Counted from the first letter of the stretch, positions 51,501-59,676 are shown. The stretch: DNA of 64,000 bases from Liolophura sinensis (GCF_032854445.1 NC_088301.1:25158402-25222401), one strand, 5' to 3'. Numbers and translations are program-made. Notes: generated by a model not told the origin, from the sequence alone.

Positions 51501-54500
51501 TTTATGTGACGGAGTAACAAACAGGTACTTGATTTGATGCATTGCTCCCAGATCACAAATATGTCATGTCTTTTGCAATTTTTGCAGATGAGATTGCTTA
51601 AAAGCATGTCTTGATTTCAGCTAAATCAGGTCACATGGCTGCCTTTACCCTCCCCTTTTTTGTCCCTTTTCTATTTGGGTATCCACGGCTGGACCACTCA
51701 ACACCCTTGCCTATTCCGCTCCATAAGCTGACATCAAGAGTCTCTGGAGGGTGCAAGAGTCTCAGAAAACACTAACATCATCTTGTTTTATTCTCTTAAG
51801 AGAGCTTTGGGACGGTACTGGCACCAAGGCAATATTCCTACCACTGTTGGAATAATACCGGATAATGCTTTCCTTTTGGAAGAGCACTGATTTCATTACA
51901 TCTTATCTTTTCATCCTGTATCAGGGACACAAAATTGACTTAGCCATTCTCTGTGTGGCTAAGTTGTAACAATCAGTCTAGTGGTCACCTGATCAAATTT
52001 AACTTACCACAAAATGAAAGTTACCTCAAGAAACAGGATTAACAGAAGTATCAGTGTCATGAGAATCCAAGTAAGTGTAACTTACATGTAATAGATAAAG
52101 GTTTGTAAAGTCTAGTGATTTATCCCATGATAAAGCTCTACCACTGACAGAAGTTTGAAATTAAAATTAAGTACTATAGAAAGAGCTCATCCCTTCTGCC
52201 TTTATTCAGACTGTGGTACCAACATTTTACATCATCTGATTTCTCCAAATATTTAGCCCCCACATCTGATGCAGCCTGAAAGTCCAGTACTTTCATAGTC
52301 AATTTACAATATCCTAGATTTGATTTGTAGATTACAATGTAAAGGTAGTATATCCAAGGAGACAGGGGACATGACTAATTTTCATAAAGAAATTGCAATC
52401 CTCTGCAGCAATCTCAAAACAAGGTTTTTATGCATTTGAACCATTCAACTGTCCATAAGTTTAAATAGATGAACGTTTCCTACTACCAAAGACAATTATG
52501 GAAAATTTTACTGACACAACAACCCGAACAGTGGCACCAGACACTCGAGGACAAAAGTGACAAAAGCACAAACTGACCAACTGACTGACAAAGAGATGGA
52601 CAGGAAGACAGACATGCTTCGCGCAGTCAACATATCTGGTAGACATGTAACCTTAGCAGAGAGTTGAGCTTTTATAGAATTCCAGCGGCCCACTGCCAGA
52701 GACCATACATGAAAAACAGAACCAACATGTAAGTTTACGGAATTCCCAAGGCTCAGCGAGAGGTAGAAAAAGTTGCTCGGATTTATCAACAGTTAGCCCG
52801 CCTTTTTTCAAATCAATTTGGGCTCCACCAAGTAGCTAATTAACAAAGAACAGCATAAACTATCATCCGTGCTTTGGGAGGGCTTGGTAATAAAAATATG
52901 GCAGCAGAGTAATATGTATCACAGGTTTTACTGGCTAACACAAGGGAGCAGTTATTACTCATTGAGCGATCTCCTTTCATAAGAGAAGTCAATCGAGAGC
53001 CTTGTAACACGCCGCAGCACTTCTTCATACAATGTTGTAATTGGATGTTTCAGTTCGTATAGGTTATTTAACTGGTCGACAAAACTTGCTCTTCCGTTTC
53101 CATCCTACCATTTGCAATATGGCAAAGACAACAGACTATACACATGCCTCTGGTGCTCCCTGCTAAGACCATAAATGAAAAAATATAAGGCTGCCTTACA
53201 AGCTTTTTTTTTTGTGTCTTTTTCCACACACAGGAAAAGGGGCACACAAAAAAACCCCCACAGTCTTTGAATAAACCAAGTCTGCTTTTCATCAAGTTCC
53301 TCAGAGTTTTACACATACTCATAATTATACAGGGTCACAGAGTTTGTGGCTGAAAATACACATAATTCCAGAGAAAACCACATACACCTCTACAATAATA
53401 GTGAAACTACATCATTCTTAGCTTAAAAAATAATAATAAAAAAATAAATGAGACATTTCAACAGAAGTGACAAAATCAGTGGAAGTTCAAGAATTTTGTT
53501 GAGTCTATCTTTTTTATGTATGAAATTTAAAACTGATAAGGAAATATTAATGTCATTTAGCCTGCATGTGTTACTTCTTCCACTGCCACTAAAGTAACTA
53601 ACTTTTTTCAGCTGGAGTTTGCAAGTGTAAAGTTGGTTTGTGCTACAGTGTTGAGAATGGACAAGGTACACTAAACAAGTGTAAGCAGGGCTGAGGTTGG
53701 ACATGGTACACCAAACAAGTGTAAGCGGGGCTTTGAGGATGGACAAGGTACACCAAACAAGTGTAAGTAGGGCTTTTAGGCTGGACAAGGTACACTAAAC
53801 AAGTGTAAGTAGGGCTTTGAGGCTGAACAAGGTACACTAAACAAGTGTAATGGGACTTTGAGGCTGGACAAGGCAAACTTAACAAGTGTAAGCAGGGCTT
53901 TGGGACTGGACAAAGCATACTTAACAAGGGTAAATGGGACTAAAGAAGTGTACCATAGGCTTCGCTTATGATGCTTTGAGGCTGGACAATTAAGGTACAC
54001 AAAACAAGTGTAAGGTTAGCTTATGGACCACGCTTTGAGTCTGGAATGGGGCTTTGAGACTGGACAAGGCATACTAAAGAAGTGTAAGTTGGGCGTTGAG
54101 CGTGGACAAGGTATATTAAACAAGTTTAAGAAGAAACGGGACATGAAAAACCAAGTTGAGACACAATGGCCCACAGACACAATGGCCCGTCCTCATAGTA
54201 ACATCTGGTTTACTTCAGATTCCACTGCTATTCACTAGGGCCAGGAAATATGCTGTAAATCAGTGACTGAGAAATATAGGCCAGGGAAATAAATAAAACC
54301 AACAAACAGGGGTGTGGACCATCCAGCCTAAGAACAGAGTTGCTTACATTGATGGCATCTGGTAGACTTTATTCTCTGGGTTCAGCTCTAGGAAGTGACA
54401 TCCACCTACAAGCATGTGAGAAGAGCTAAGGGGCCTGAACTGTAGGGCCACACCTCACTCTGTTATTCTCCCCTAGCCCATATCACCAAGTACCTCACAA

Positions 54501-55126
54501 CTGCCAGGCAGGCAAACTTCAATCACCTACATGGTACACCTACACATGTAATTTCACAAAAGAATGCCCTCAGTTTCCTTCACGCACAGAATCCTTCACA
54601 CCGTTACATGATGGATCTCCAGCAATAAGAATGCGGGTTCATGATTTTCAGCAATTTTAATGCAGACGAGTTGGCCCAGTTTAAGATAGTGTTACCTGCT
54701 TGACAGCATGCCAAAACTTCAGGCTTTTGCTTCACTGACACACATGCATGGGTAAAAGAGCTAAAATGCAATGAGCTATAGAAACCCCACCACTCACGTA
54801 CCATTAAGACAAGCTTCTACTTGTTGCATGCAACCTATCTTGGTTTCAGCTTAAACAGCCACTGGCCTGTCTTTATCCATATAATATACATAAATAATAA
54901 CATAACAGCACGGCGCACGGCTGGTTTATGCACACTCTGCTACACGTACATGTATCTATACCCAGTGAATATGAGGAGTATAACGGCCCATACAACAACG
55001 CAGCCAGTCACTGAGGCATTGTGCGGTCACGGTACCTATATTGACAAGTCAAGAAGAAAGAGAACGAGAGAGAAAACAAGTGAGTAAAAGGTGTACCTGT
55101 TGTGCTTCTGTGGTACCCACCTCCAT
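12503..55126 (-). CDS. PTBP1: Polypyrimidine tract-binding protein (PTBP1/hephaestus family), 18 coding exons, near complete
   Basis: Minus-strand coding exons, 5' to 3': 55126-55097, 41559-41458, 38228-38082, 30500-30354, 29063-28929, 28169-28118, 27625-27567, 25852-25678, 24230-24144, 21777-21757, 19699-19572, 16685-16652, 15999-15907, 15457-15360, 14826-14705, 14014-13940, 13148-13085, 12571-12503. They sum to 1638 nt (545 residues plus TGA) with every phase consistent. Human PTBP1 is 531-557 residues. Four RRMs start near residues 55 (VVHIRGLP), 166 (LRVIVEQC), 350 ([10 protein letters not shown]) and 469 (VLHLSNIP). Family landmarks include [34 protein letters not shown] and [13 protein letters not shown]. 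The family binds CU-rich RNA in the nucleus and represses exons; it also acts in IRES use and mRNA stability. Only the first coding exon is uncertain. The gene symbol denotes the family ortholog; invertebrates usually have one copy. Confidence 0.93.
12736..12798. repeat. TA/CA and ACATA microsatellites
   Basis: tatacatatatatatataca followed by catataacataacataaca, in the last PTBP intron. Confidence 0.85.
12878..13037 (-). repeat. SINE family A, truncated copy in the last PTBP intron
   Basis: Tail and body present (ttatttgatttgtgttttac, gcattatggtgggaggaaac, ccttcccacgtacagccaga); the head is missing. It ends 48 nt from the donor of the 64-nt exon 13085-13148 and lies in the same orientation as PTBP. 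Confidence 0.8.
13085..13148 (-). CDS. PTBP1: PTBP exon 17, RRM4 RNP1 strand
   Basis: 64 nt, acceptor CTTTTTACAG, donor ATA|GTGAGT, phase 2 to 0. It encodes [20 protein letters not shown] plus I. KDR.MALIQM is nearly invariant in PTBP proteins. A foldback repeat sits ~70 nt upstream and a truncated SINE ~48 nt downstream of this small exon. Confidence 0.95.
13220..13334. repeat. Near-perfect hairpin element in PTBP intron
   Basis: Inverted repeat. Inner arms 13246-13269 and 13287-13310 are perfect over 24 bp, separated by a 17-nt loop. Outer arms 13220-13232 and 13322-13334 are perfect over 13 bp. The 11-13 nt between are mismatched. MITE-like or hairpin-derived. Confidence 0.9.
13813..13888. 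repeat. 24-bp tandem repeat, 3 copies
   Basis: catgattacaaatggtaaat repeated with period 24, one substitution between copies. It ends about 50 nt past the donor of exon 13940-14014. Confidence 0.9.
13940..14014 (-). CDS. PTBP1: PTBP exon 16, RRM4 helix 1
   Basis: 75 nt, acceptor CTTTCTGCAG, donor TTCCC|GTAAGT, phase 2 to 2, symmetric. It encodes [20 protein letters not shown] then FKFF. The human equivalent is PPSVSEEDLKVLFSSNG. Its position between the split Pro codons at both ends is clear. Confidence 0.95.
14463..14533. repeat. ~25-bp tandem repeat, 3 copies
   Basis: ttagggttggaaaagttgag repeated three times with small changes, in the PTBP intron 14015-14704. It contains ttaggg but is not a telomeric array. 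Confidence 0.85.
14705..14826 (-). CDS. PTBP1: PTBP exon 15, RRM3-RRM4 interdomain and RRM4 start
   Basis: 122 nt, acceptor ATATTTACAG, donor TTCC|GTAAGT, phase 0 to 2. It encodes [32 protein letters not shown] and [20 protein letters not shown] is the short rigid linker that packs RRM3 against RRM4 in PTB. Confidence 0.96.
15360..15457 (-). CDS. PTBP1: PTBP exon 14, RRM3 end
   Basis: 98 nt, acceptor TTGTCGGCAG, donor CCA|GTAAGT, phase 1 to 0. It encodes [20 protein letters not shown] then [12 protein letters not shown]. It matches the human segment MSHLNGHKLHGKPIRI...QLPREGQ. Confidence 0.95.
15907..15999 (-). CDS. PTBP1: PTBP exon 13, RRM3 core
   Basis: 93 nt, acceptor GCTTGTGTAG, donor CTTG|GTAAGC, phase 1 to 1. 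It encodes [20 protein letters not shown] then [25 protein letters not shown] is almost unchanged from vertebrate PTBP1 (RNP1-like strand of RRM3). Confidence 0.96.
16000..16651 (-). other. PTBP intron after the 34-nt exon
   Basis: 652 nt. The transcript strand has T-runs shortly after the donor. No other exon seen. Confidence 0.6.
16652..16685 (-). CDS. PTBP1: PTBP 34-nt exon, RRM3 helix 1 (autoregulatory exon ortholog)
   Basis: 34 nt, phase 0 to 1, acceptor TGATTCTAG, donor TTTG|GTATGT. It encodes [11 protein letters not shown] plus the first base of Gly, equivalent to human VTPQSLFILFG. Length, phase and content equal human PTBP1 exon 11. Without it, exon 11 (ending DEE) joins the next exon out of frame and reads VSTAMFIG then TGA. 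The preceding intron end is pyrimidine-rich with CUCUUCCC-type elements. Confidence 0.92.
16686..19571 (-). other. PTBP intron before the 34-nt exon
   Basis: 2.9 kb. C-tracts on the + strand at 16998-17015 and 17625-17643 are G-tracts in the transcript. The last 60 nt before the acceptor are pyrimidine-rich (ctttcctcgctctgctcttc). No SINE or extra exon recognised. Confidence 0.55.
19572..19699 (-). CDS. PTBP1: PTBP exon 11, linker end and RRM3 start
   Basis: 128 nt, acceptor CTGTTTTCAG, donor GAG|GTATGC, phase 1 to 0. It encodes [32 protein letters not shown] and [10 protein letters not shown]. The last piece is RRM3 beta-1 (human SVLLVSNLNPE). Confidence 0.93.
19700..21756 (-). other. PTBP intron between microexon 10 and exon 11
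   Basis: 2.06 kb, AT-rich. It contains the 30-bp minisatellite (21064-21379) and an A/G-rich simple run near 20390-20415. No extra exon seen. Confidence 0.55.
21064..21379. repeat. 30-bp minisatellite, ~10 copies
   Basis: Consensus gatgacattctgatggaacc plus atgtccaaat, period 30, with unit-to-unit substitutions and one short unit near 21195. Confidence 0.9.
21757..21777 (-). CDS. PTBP1: PTBP microexon 10, 21 nt, phase-symmetric
   Basis: A 21-nt exon between acceptor TTATGCAG and donor AGTG|GTAAGT, phase 1 to 1, encoding A(split)-FGGLPS-G. Upstream on the transcript strand is a dense U/C tract (TCTTTGTTTTCTTTTTTTCC), a typical PTB-binding context. Inclusion or skipping both keep frame. Support is the strong splice sites, phase match and linker-like composition; transcript evidence would be decisive. 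Confidence 0.65.
21778..24143 (-). other. PTBP intron between exon 9 and microexon 10
   Basis: 2.37 kb. The microexon side is strongly U/C-rich on the transcript strand. A CAA/TTG microsatellite (24108-24129) abuts exon 9. No other feature. Confidence 0.55.
24144..24230 (-). CDS. PTBP1: PTBP linker exon 9, 87 nt, phase-symmetric
   Basis: Encodes [20 protein letters not shown] then TYGAAAAG, an Ala/Pro/Gly linker like the Ala-rich segment between RRM2 and RRM3 of vertebrate PTBP1. It enters and leaves in phase 1 and is 29 codons, so skipping keeps frame. The acceptor TTCACGAAG lacks a strong pyrimidine tract, which fits a regulated exon. The donor is GGAG|GTATGC; a CAA/TTG microsatellite begins ~15 nt into the intron. 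Confidence 0.75.
24231..25677 (-). other. PTBP intron 8
   Basis: 1.45 kb, AT-rich, with an A-run at 24682-24701. A plus-strand open frame at 24175-24603 shows no domain and overlaps exon 9 antisense; not treated as a gene. Confidence 0.55.
25678..25852 (-). CDS. PTBP1: PTBP exon 8, RRM2 end and linker
   Basis: 175 nt, phase 0 to 1, acceptor CGTTTCAG, donor CAAG|GTATTG. It encodes [40 protein letters not shown] and [18 protein letters not shown]. The first part is RRM2's last strand plus the family's extra fifth strand. The second starts the flexible RRM2-RRM3 linker. Confidence 0.95.
25853..27566 (-). other. PTBP intron 7
   Basis: 1.7 kb. I saw no repeat or extra exon; several open frames at 27150-27470 have no recognisable content. 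Confidence 0.5.
27567..27625 (-). CDS. PTBP1: PTBP exon 7, RRM2 (59 nt)
   Basis: Acceptor TTTGTTTACAG, donor CTG|GTAATA, phase 1 to 0. It encodes [19 protein letters not shown], the RNP1 strand and helix 2 of RRM2 (human FQALLQYADPVSAQHAKL). A G-run cluster lies about 45-70 nt upstream of the acceptor in the intron. Confidence 0.94.
27671..27694 (-). promoter_or_regulatory. G-run cluster in PTBP intron upstream of exon 7
   Basis: Minus strand has G-runs of 4, 6, 5 and 4 with loops of 3, 1 and 1 nt, ending 46 nt before the acceptor of the 59-nt exon. It fits a quadruplex or hnRNP H-type splicing element. Confidence 0.4.
28118..28169 (-). CDS. PTBP1: PTBP exon 6, RRM2 (52 nt)
   Basis: Short exon, acceptor TCATTACAG, donor AATA|GTAAGT, phase 0 to 1. 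It encodes [17 protein letters not shown], nearly identical to the human [17 protein letters not shown] block of RRM2. Confidence 0.95.
28208..28487 (-). repeat. SINE family A, near full-length copy
   Basis: Runs from tail (atttatttgattggtgtttt) to head (ggggcctctgtggctcagtt on the minus strand). Located in the PTBP intron between exons 5 and 6, only 38 nt upstream of the 52-nt exon's acceptor. Confidence 0.85.
28929..29063 (-). CDS. PTBP1: PTBP exon 5, linker and RRM2 start
   Basis: 135 nt, phase 0 to 0, acceptor TTATTGACAG with a poor pyrimidine tract, donor TGG|GTAAGT. It encodes [20 protein letters not shown] and, after a few residues, [27 protein letters not shown]...YPI.IEVLH is RRM2 beta-1 and helix 1. 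The last codon is Trp, where vertebrate PTBP1 has Gln followed by Ile (HQIFSK). The acceptor is embedded in a 30-bp tandem repeat. Confidence 0.92.
29061..29190. repeat. ~30-bp tandem repeat spanning the PTBP exon 5 acceptor
   Basis: Five units of ttctgtcaataatgaacacc plus acatat with small changes. The first unit contains the exon 5 acceptor (TTGACAG on the minus strand), so the other units carry near-copies of that 3' splice site (TTGAGAG, TTAACAG). Confidence 0.9.
29191..30353 (-). other. PTBP intron 4, unique part
   Basis: 1.16 kb. The stretch 29650-30250 is more GC-balanced than the surrounding introns and of high complexity, but no exon or homology is recognised. Confidence 0.45.
30354..30500 (-). 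CDS. PTBP1: PTBP exon 4, RRM1 second half
   Basis: 147 nt, phase 0 to 0, acceptor TAATTTTCAG, donor CAG|GTTTGT (a weaker +4/+5). It encodes [20 protein letters not shown] then [20 protein letters not shown] and [13 protein letters not shown] is the RNP1-like strand and SNHKELKTD closes RRM1. The YAHSFQ end enters the RRM1-RRM2 linker. Confidence 0.95.
30501..38081 (-). other. PTBP intron 3 (within RRM1), 7.6 kb
   Basis: Holds one SINE family A copy (37563-37806) and a short hairpin at 35449-35471 (gttaagattat arms, 1-nt loop). The rest is unique sequence of medium AT content, with no convincing exon on either strand. Confidence 0.5.
37563..37806 (-). repeat. SINE family A copy in the PTBP intron
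   Basis: Tail through body and B-box region are well preserved (acttgaactcacagcgaccg); the head degrades after ggtaattacgctgc. It lies 276 nt from the RRM1 exon. Confidence 0.85.
38082..38228 (-). CDS. PTBP1: PTBP exon 3, RRM1 first half
   Basis: 147 nt, phase 0 to 0, acceptor TCTTTCAG, donor CAG|GTGAGT. It encodes [20 protein letters not shown] then [19 protein letters not shown] then [16 protein letters not shown] is the RNP2 strand of RRM1, and PFGKVTN is diagnostic for PTB proteins. Confidence 0.95.
38229..41457 (-). other. PTBP intron 2, 3.2 kb
   Basis: Near 38300-38350 a 23-nt piece (cctgtctgattatggtccagct) echoes the exon 3 sequence just left of it, so part of exon 3's start appears duplicated. 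Also an A-run (38383-38399). No exon found. Confidence 0.5.
38496..38575 (-). repeat. Degenerate SINE tail fragment related to family B
   Basis: gagtgaattaatgactaagg, then tttaatgccacactggcagt and ttcggccatattgtggcgag, resembles the gagtga...ttta.cgcc.cact tail layout of family B and related molluscan SINEs, but is diverged. Confidence 0.35.
41458..41559 (-). CDS. PTBP1: PTBP exon 2, N-terminal NLS/NES region
   Basis: 102 nt, phase 0 to 0, acceptor TTTGTAG, donor AAG|GTAAGA. It encodes [20 protein letters not shown] then [14 protein letters not shown]. It aligns with human RGSDELFS...VTNG...NGNDSKK. In human PTBP1 this N-terminal segment holds the nuclear import/export signals, and the DAKK|VK junction supplies the second basic cluster. 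Confidence 0.9.
44850..45500. repeat. ~130-bp tandem repeat, ~4 units
   Basis: aaatgttaccttcaacattc recurs at about 45098, 45228, 45358 and 45479. The two middle units are highly similar (gttagggagtgtggttaggc, ggattttgcttttctcatca). Left of these, a separate ~120-bp duplication (gcaactgtgttcttgattgc) starts near 44855 and 44976. Confidence 0.85.
46640..47290. repeat. ~140-bp degenerate tandem repeat, 4 units
   Basis: ctcagactatggctgtacac then atgcagttctcaagagc and accctgtatccctacagcac recur near 46690, 46830, 46965 and 47125, with 'tttagggtcag/ttagggttag' spacers. Confidence 0.8.
47730..47752. repeat. (TA)n microsatellite
   Basis: About 11 TA dinucleotides, in the PTBP 5' intron. Confidence 0.9.
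50673..51038 (-). repeat. SINE family B, full-length copy
   Basis: The + strand starts with gagtgagtgagtgagtgctt, then ggtttaacgtcgtactcaac, and ends in a reversed tRNA-like head. On the minus strand this reads ccggatagcacagttggtag (A-box) and aggatcaatccttggtcgag (B-box). The head shows it is a tRNA-derived SINE; the family differs from A in body and tail. Confidence 0.8.
51098..51232 (-). repeat. SINE family A, truncated copy
   Basis: Tail and ~100 bp of body (cgccgtactcaagaatattt, ggtgggaagaaaccaagcag). It lies ~60 bp from the end of a SINE family B copy in the same orientation. Confidence 0.75.
53645..54130. repeat. 42-bp minisatellite, ~10 units
   Basis: Consensus ggacaaggtacactaaacaa plus gtgtaagtagggctttgagg and two bases; unit starts near 53656, 53698, 53741, 53783, 53825, 53866 and 53908, then irregular units. 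42 is a multiple of 3, so the minus strand stays open over several units, giving spurious repetitive ORFs. Confidence 0.9.
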
Positions 55127-55155
55127 GCTGCTTCTGGTGCCAGGTTAGATCCCTG
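55097..55155 (-). CDS. PTBP1: PTBP first coding exon (candidate), 29 nt 5' UTR plus 10 codons
   Basis: The minus strand shows a long pyrimidine tract (55215-55158) ending in CCCCCCAG, then 29 nt with an in-frame TAA before ATG at 55126. It encodes [10 protein letters not shown] and donor CAG|GTACAC leaves phase 0, which matches the next exon starting RGSEELL. Human PTBP1 starts with a similar short acidic peptide ending in GTK before RGSDELF. Here the basic residue before RGSEEL is Gln, so the first half of the bipartite nuclear localisation signal looks weaker. Alternative: the true first exon is elsewhere in the 13.5-kb gap or upstream. Confidence 0.5.
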
Positions 55156-58100
55156 CTGGGGGGAGAGGTGCTCTGGAGGGTAGAGATCCCGAGGGGAGGG
55201 AGAAGACCGAGGAGTGAAGGAATGTTGGTGTGGACAGTAAGAAAGTCGACTGGGATAGGCCTACTCTAGTGACTGCTAAACCTGTATATAGATCAACCAG
55301 TCAGCCGCTAGACCTACTGTACTGCTACACTACCACTTTATGTATGACAGAAAGGCTGGGGTGTTCCACTTGACTGCCTGTCTACCCATGTCCTCGCAGC
55401 TATGTATATAGCCCAGCCCCAGCACCAGCCACACACTCACTCGCCTTAACACACAGCTAACATATGTTGCATCCTCATTTGAATATTCAAGGGCGAAATA
55501 CAACTCTCGCAGAACAATTATCAGTAATAATGTCATTGGCTATTCAACAAAAACTTCACTGCTTGCCCTTCCACTATGCCAGCCTTTCCAGGTTTCCATC
55601 AATAACTCTGCATGTGCAGAAAACGTAACAATAGCAGGCGAGAACGATAGAGGGCTACTGAACTAACAAAACTAGTAGTGTACAATAAACAGGAGAGGGG
55701 ATTGGGAATCTGTTTGGACCAGATATTGATTGGCACAGCAATACCCAGAGTGCCTGGTCATCTTGCCGAGGCTTATTGACAAGCATATACGACAGATCAA
55801 AAAGAAAGTTTAATGCTACGAGGGACTAGTGAGTAAATTATTCAATGGACTGTGCTTTAGTCCTCAACGCAACCAATCAACCTGCCCGCTTGACACAGCC
55901 GCTGTTTCCTCCCCTCTCTCCAAAGGTTCCCTTGAGGAGCACCCCGGGGAGGGAACTGATGTAACATCCATGGACTGCGCAGTTACACCTGAGCGGATGC
56001 GGGTTATGTGTGTATGCACCCACGTATGTGCAGGTAAAATATGATTGGCCATATCAGTCTTTCAGCTTCATACAAGACTTGACCTTGCATAATTAACAGA
56101 GAAAATCAAGGACAGAAGAAAACAAAACAAACAAAATAAAAAACTGCCACAAAAATTGTTACACAGCAAAGAAAAACTAGTTGGATGGCTCTTAACAGTA
56201 ATACATTTTACAGTGAAATTTTTTTTTTCTGTCTCTTTTCTCTAACAGGACGAGATTTATGAGTTATATGGTGATCGTACCTATTACCACAACTATTACT
56301 GGTGGTTTTCATCGAAATCTTCTACTCAAAAAGCAATTTGATGCTGTAATTACCTCAACTATTGTTCTGGATGATATCAGAATCTCCAGACCTCAATGGA
56401 CATGCTATGATGCACCCAGCACAATTTATGACACAAATACCTCACTTTACCTGACAAAAGCCAACAAAAAAAAAAAAAGAAACACAAAAAGAAAAAAACA
56501 AACAAAAATGGACCAGTCAGCCCGCAGATCTTTGAACACAAAGCAGCAATTGATAGTCTGTGAAGATATGCGCACACAACAAGTGTCAACTATAGCCAAG
56601 TAAATAGCCCACGTGTAAACAGATCATACAATTTATGGCGAAGGTAATTTATAGCAAATTTACCGCACAAATATCTGAGCACAAAGTACTTCGCTTTCCG
56701 GCCGGCAAGAGGCACATTTCTGATTGACAAATTAAGATAATTATCTGGTGACGCATTTCTTTGCCGAGTGGTTTACTTGTGCCCTGGTACACTTGCTGTG
56801 CACAACCGTAGTTGTCACTGAACGTAAGCGCCGGGACTTGTCAATAGTGTTACCGTATCACGGGGCTATTATTAATTCATAGGAACTCTGCCAGAGGTAT
56901 ACAAGTGTCTTTAGCCAAATAGAAATAGCCTAAGGCTTCCTTATACCAATTTGGATAACAATTAGTGAGTGTAACGGAACTACTTTCAACATAATTGTGG
57001 ATCACGAGGTATTCTACAGACAGAGAAGAAAATGTTTAAGTGAAAAAAATAAATAAATAAATAAATAGGTGGAAAGACCAATAAAAAAACATGTGCACAT
57101 GAACGGCCTTTACCTTTTTCCTTCTTGTTTTAGATTTTTTGTTAAAAGCTTGAATTGTATGGAAGAAAATCAAAATTACATTCTGTCTCATTACATTTTG
57201 TCTCATCAGGATTAAAATTATATGGAAATGTGGAGTCTTTCCTGAGTATAGTATTTCAGGCCTAAGCTTTGTACTTTATTGTTCATTCCTGCCTTTGCAA
57301 TATATATGGTCAAAATACTCGTTCATTGCCAGAGAACAACAGTGAATCTAGATTGCATCAGTGTATATAAAAAAGTACCGACAATAGCTCCTCACAACTT
57401 AGTGTTTAGCTACTTCATAAACTGACCATAAAAACATGCAAGTGTTGTACTCAAATTACCCAAATACATGTAGCTGTCACACATTAATATTTTACACACT
57501 ACACGGCTGTGCACACGACGGCCACACATTTACTGATTTGCACACAACATTTTAACTATGGCGCATGAAACATCATATTCTCATAAAACGTACATGAACC
57601 ATGTGCAGTAGATTCATAGACTGCTGTATCAGAACTGTGCAAACAGCAGAACAATGGAACATTAATCTTGCGAAGTAGAACAAGGCGAGCATAACTATCC
57701 CTTTGTGCAAGAGGGGGGCTGGACAATTAGTGCACATGTCCATGCGTGCACGCATGAGCTGTTTGGCCATCATAAGAGCTTGAAGTTAACCGTGCGTGCT
57801 AAAACTAATGCAACTGATGGATGTTGTGCATTACACTAACAGTGCACTCTTTTCAGTGACAGGTATATGTAAATGGGGCATGCCTGAGGTACTGAAAAAA
57901 AAAACACGATCCTTAACAGTATTACGTTAGCAAAGGAAATGCTGGTGCCCGCGGACTGTTATTATCACTTACAAGTAGAACATGTCATCGAGTCTTGCTC
58001 ACTATAACTATACCTTCATAACAAGCAACTATACCCTTAAGCTGTCAAAACGTTAGTCCCCCCCACAGCAATCCATCTACAGTGCAAAGCTAAGCTAAGC

Positions 58101-59676
58101 AGGCGGAACCAGACTTTACTGAATGTTTGTCATTATTAAGAAGTAAAACGTGCTAGAGAAAAGCTCCCATAAGGGTTTCCATGAGTGCAGCTCTGGTTAG
58201 GTTGCTATGCTACAATGTAGGGCTCTAGTCAGATTGGTGAAGATACCATTCTCTACGGCACTAACCCATTAACTGTTGTTTAAGGCACAGACTAAACTGT
58301 CACTTCTGTTCAATCCCCTACCCCGTGAGACGGAAATTTTACGGCTATACCTGTCTGAGATCCATATTATATATATACCAGAGTGATTTCTGGGTACATA
58401 TTGCCGATAGATATGGTACAAGATAAGGATAGTGTTATAGACACCATCAGGTCACAGAACAAATCAGTTCAAGGACGCTAACCTGTGCTCTAAAAATACC
58501 CAGTTTATCTAAAACAGGGTTTCTACTCATGAACAAAACAATTTTTCCAAGGATTTTCAAGCATCTATACAAAGTTTTCCAGTACTTCTGAGGACCACTG
58601 CTTTACGTACAGGCCTATATGTGGAGATCCAGGAATACTATTTTGATAGTTTATTTATCAGTTCATTTTGAACAGAATGCAATATGATATTTAACATTGA
58701 CAAATCAAGTCCATTCAAGGATAATATCCAAAAACAACTCTTTTTTCAAAGACTTTCAAAGTCTTGAAAACCTTTTAACAAAAGTTAAGTACTGGTACTT
58801 CGACAGATTTCAATATAAATAGATACAAACACAGATGTGCCCCGGGATCTCGCCAAATGCATATTACATGGGCACATTGCAGCATCATATGACAAACTGC
58901 AATTTCATTTCATATTATTTGCCTCCAGAGCACCTGTTGCTACATTATAAATCACCAATCTTTTTCTCCACACACAAATGGCAAAGCCATCCATGTTTCT
59001 GCTCACTCTTCCATGCCTGGCTCAGTCTACTGCCTATGTCCATGTTATAAGCCAATGAAAATCGCTTACACGTATACATGTAAAGAAGCATCAATCACAA
59101 AGCTGGCGCTTGAAAGACCGAATGCCCACCACACCTAGCTAACCAGCATTAACATTTTCCTGCACTTGCACAGTCGTAAAAGCTGATCATTCATCTAGGT
59201 CTGAAGCAGACCTTAAAAGTTGTCAGTCTGAACCATTGATAAAACCACCCTTAAGGCAGTTAAATTCATTCACTGACCTTTGGGATTACATTGGTTAAGG
59301 CCAATCAACACCTCAGTTTTATTTTTGTATTCCCACAACACTCTTCTCACCAAATTTAATAAATGAACTATCAGAAAATGTCCCACGGTGGATTTGGTTC
59401 ATTTATCTGCTACAAGTGAAACTCTGATTTTAATGTTATGTTATAGTTGACATAACATAATTGAACAAAAGCAGAAACAGAAGACAGAAAGATCACATTC
59501 TGCTTACACGATTTCATGTTGTTTTCTTGCTCTCTAAATTTAACTTCAGCAATAATGACGACAAACAACTGCCTGAAAATGAAAACTACATATGCTATAG
59601 AAAATTAACATGAGACAATTTTCCAAATGGTACGTCAGAAATACTCTGTACATAATTTATGTTGTAGCAACCTAAA
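55156..59676. other. Upstream of PTBP coding start: 5' UTR intron or intergenic
   Basis: A pyrimidine tract on the minus strand (55215-55158) precedes the candidate first coding exon, implying more 5' UTR exons upstream that I could not locate. Otherwise unique AT-rich DNA with an AAAT microsatellite at 57047-57068. Confidence 0.4.

Larger units (their letters stand above)
41560..55096 (-). other. PTBP 5' intron, 13.5 kb
   Basis: Contains tandem repeats at 44850-45500, 46640-47290 and 53650-54130, a TA run (47730-47752), and SINE copies (50673-51038, 51098-51232). An open segment with a good donor at 48049-48141 may be an alternative first exon. 41560-44800 shows only unique sequence. Confidence 0.5.

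Noticed and set aside
53423-54000. Long minus-strand open frames with repeated [11 protein letters not shown]-like peptide
   Set aside because: Explained by the 42-bp minisatellite, whose period is a multiple of three.
56259-56603. 114-codon plus-strand open frame
   Set aside because: Ends in Lys/Asn-rich A-run sequence with no family resemblance or splice partners.
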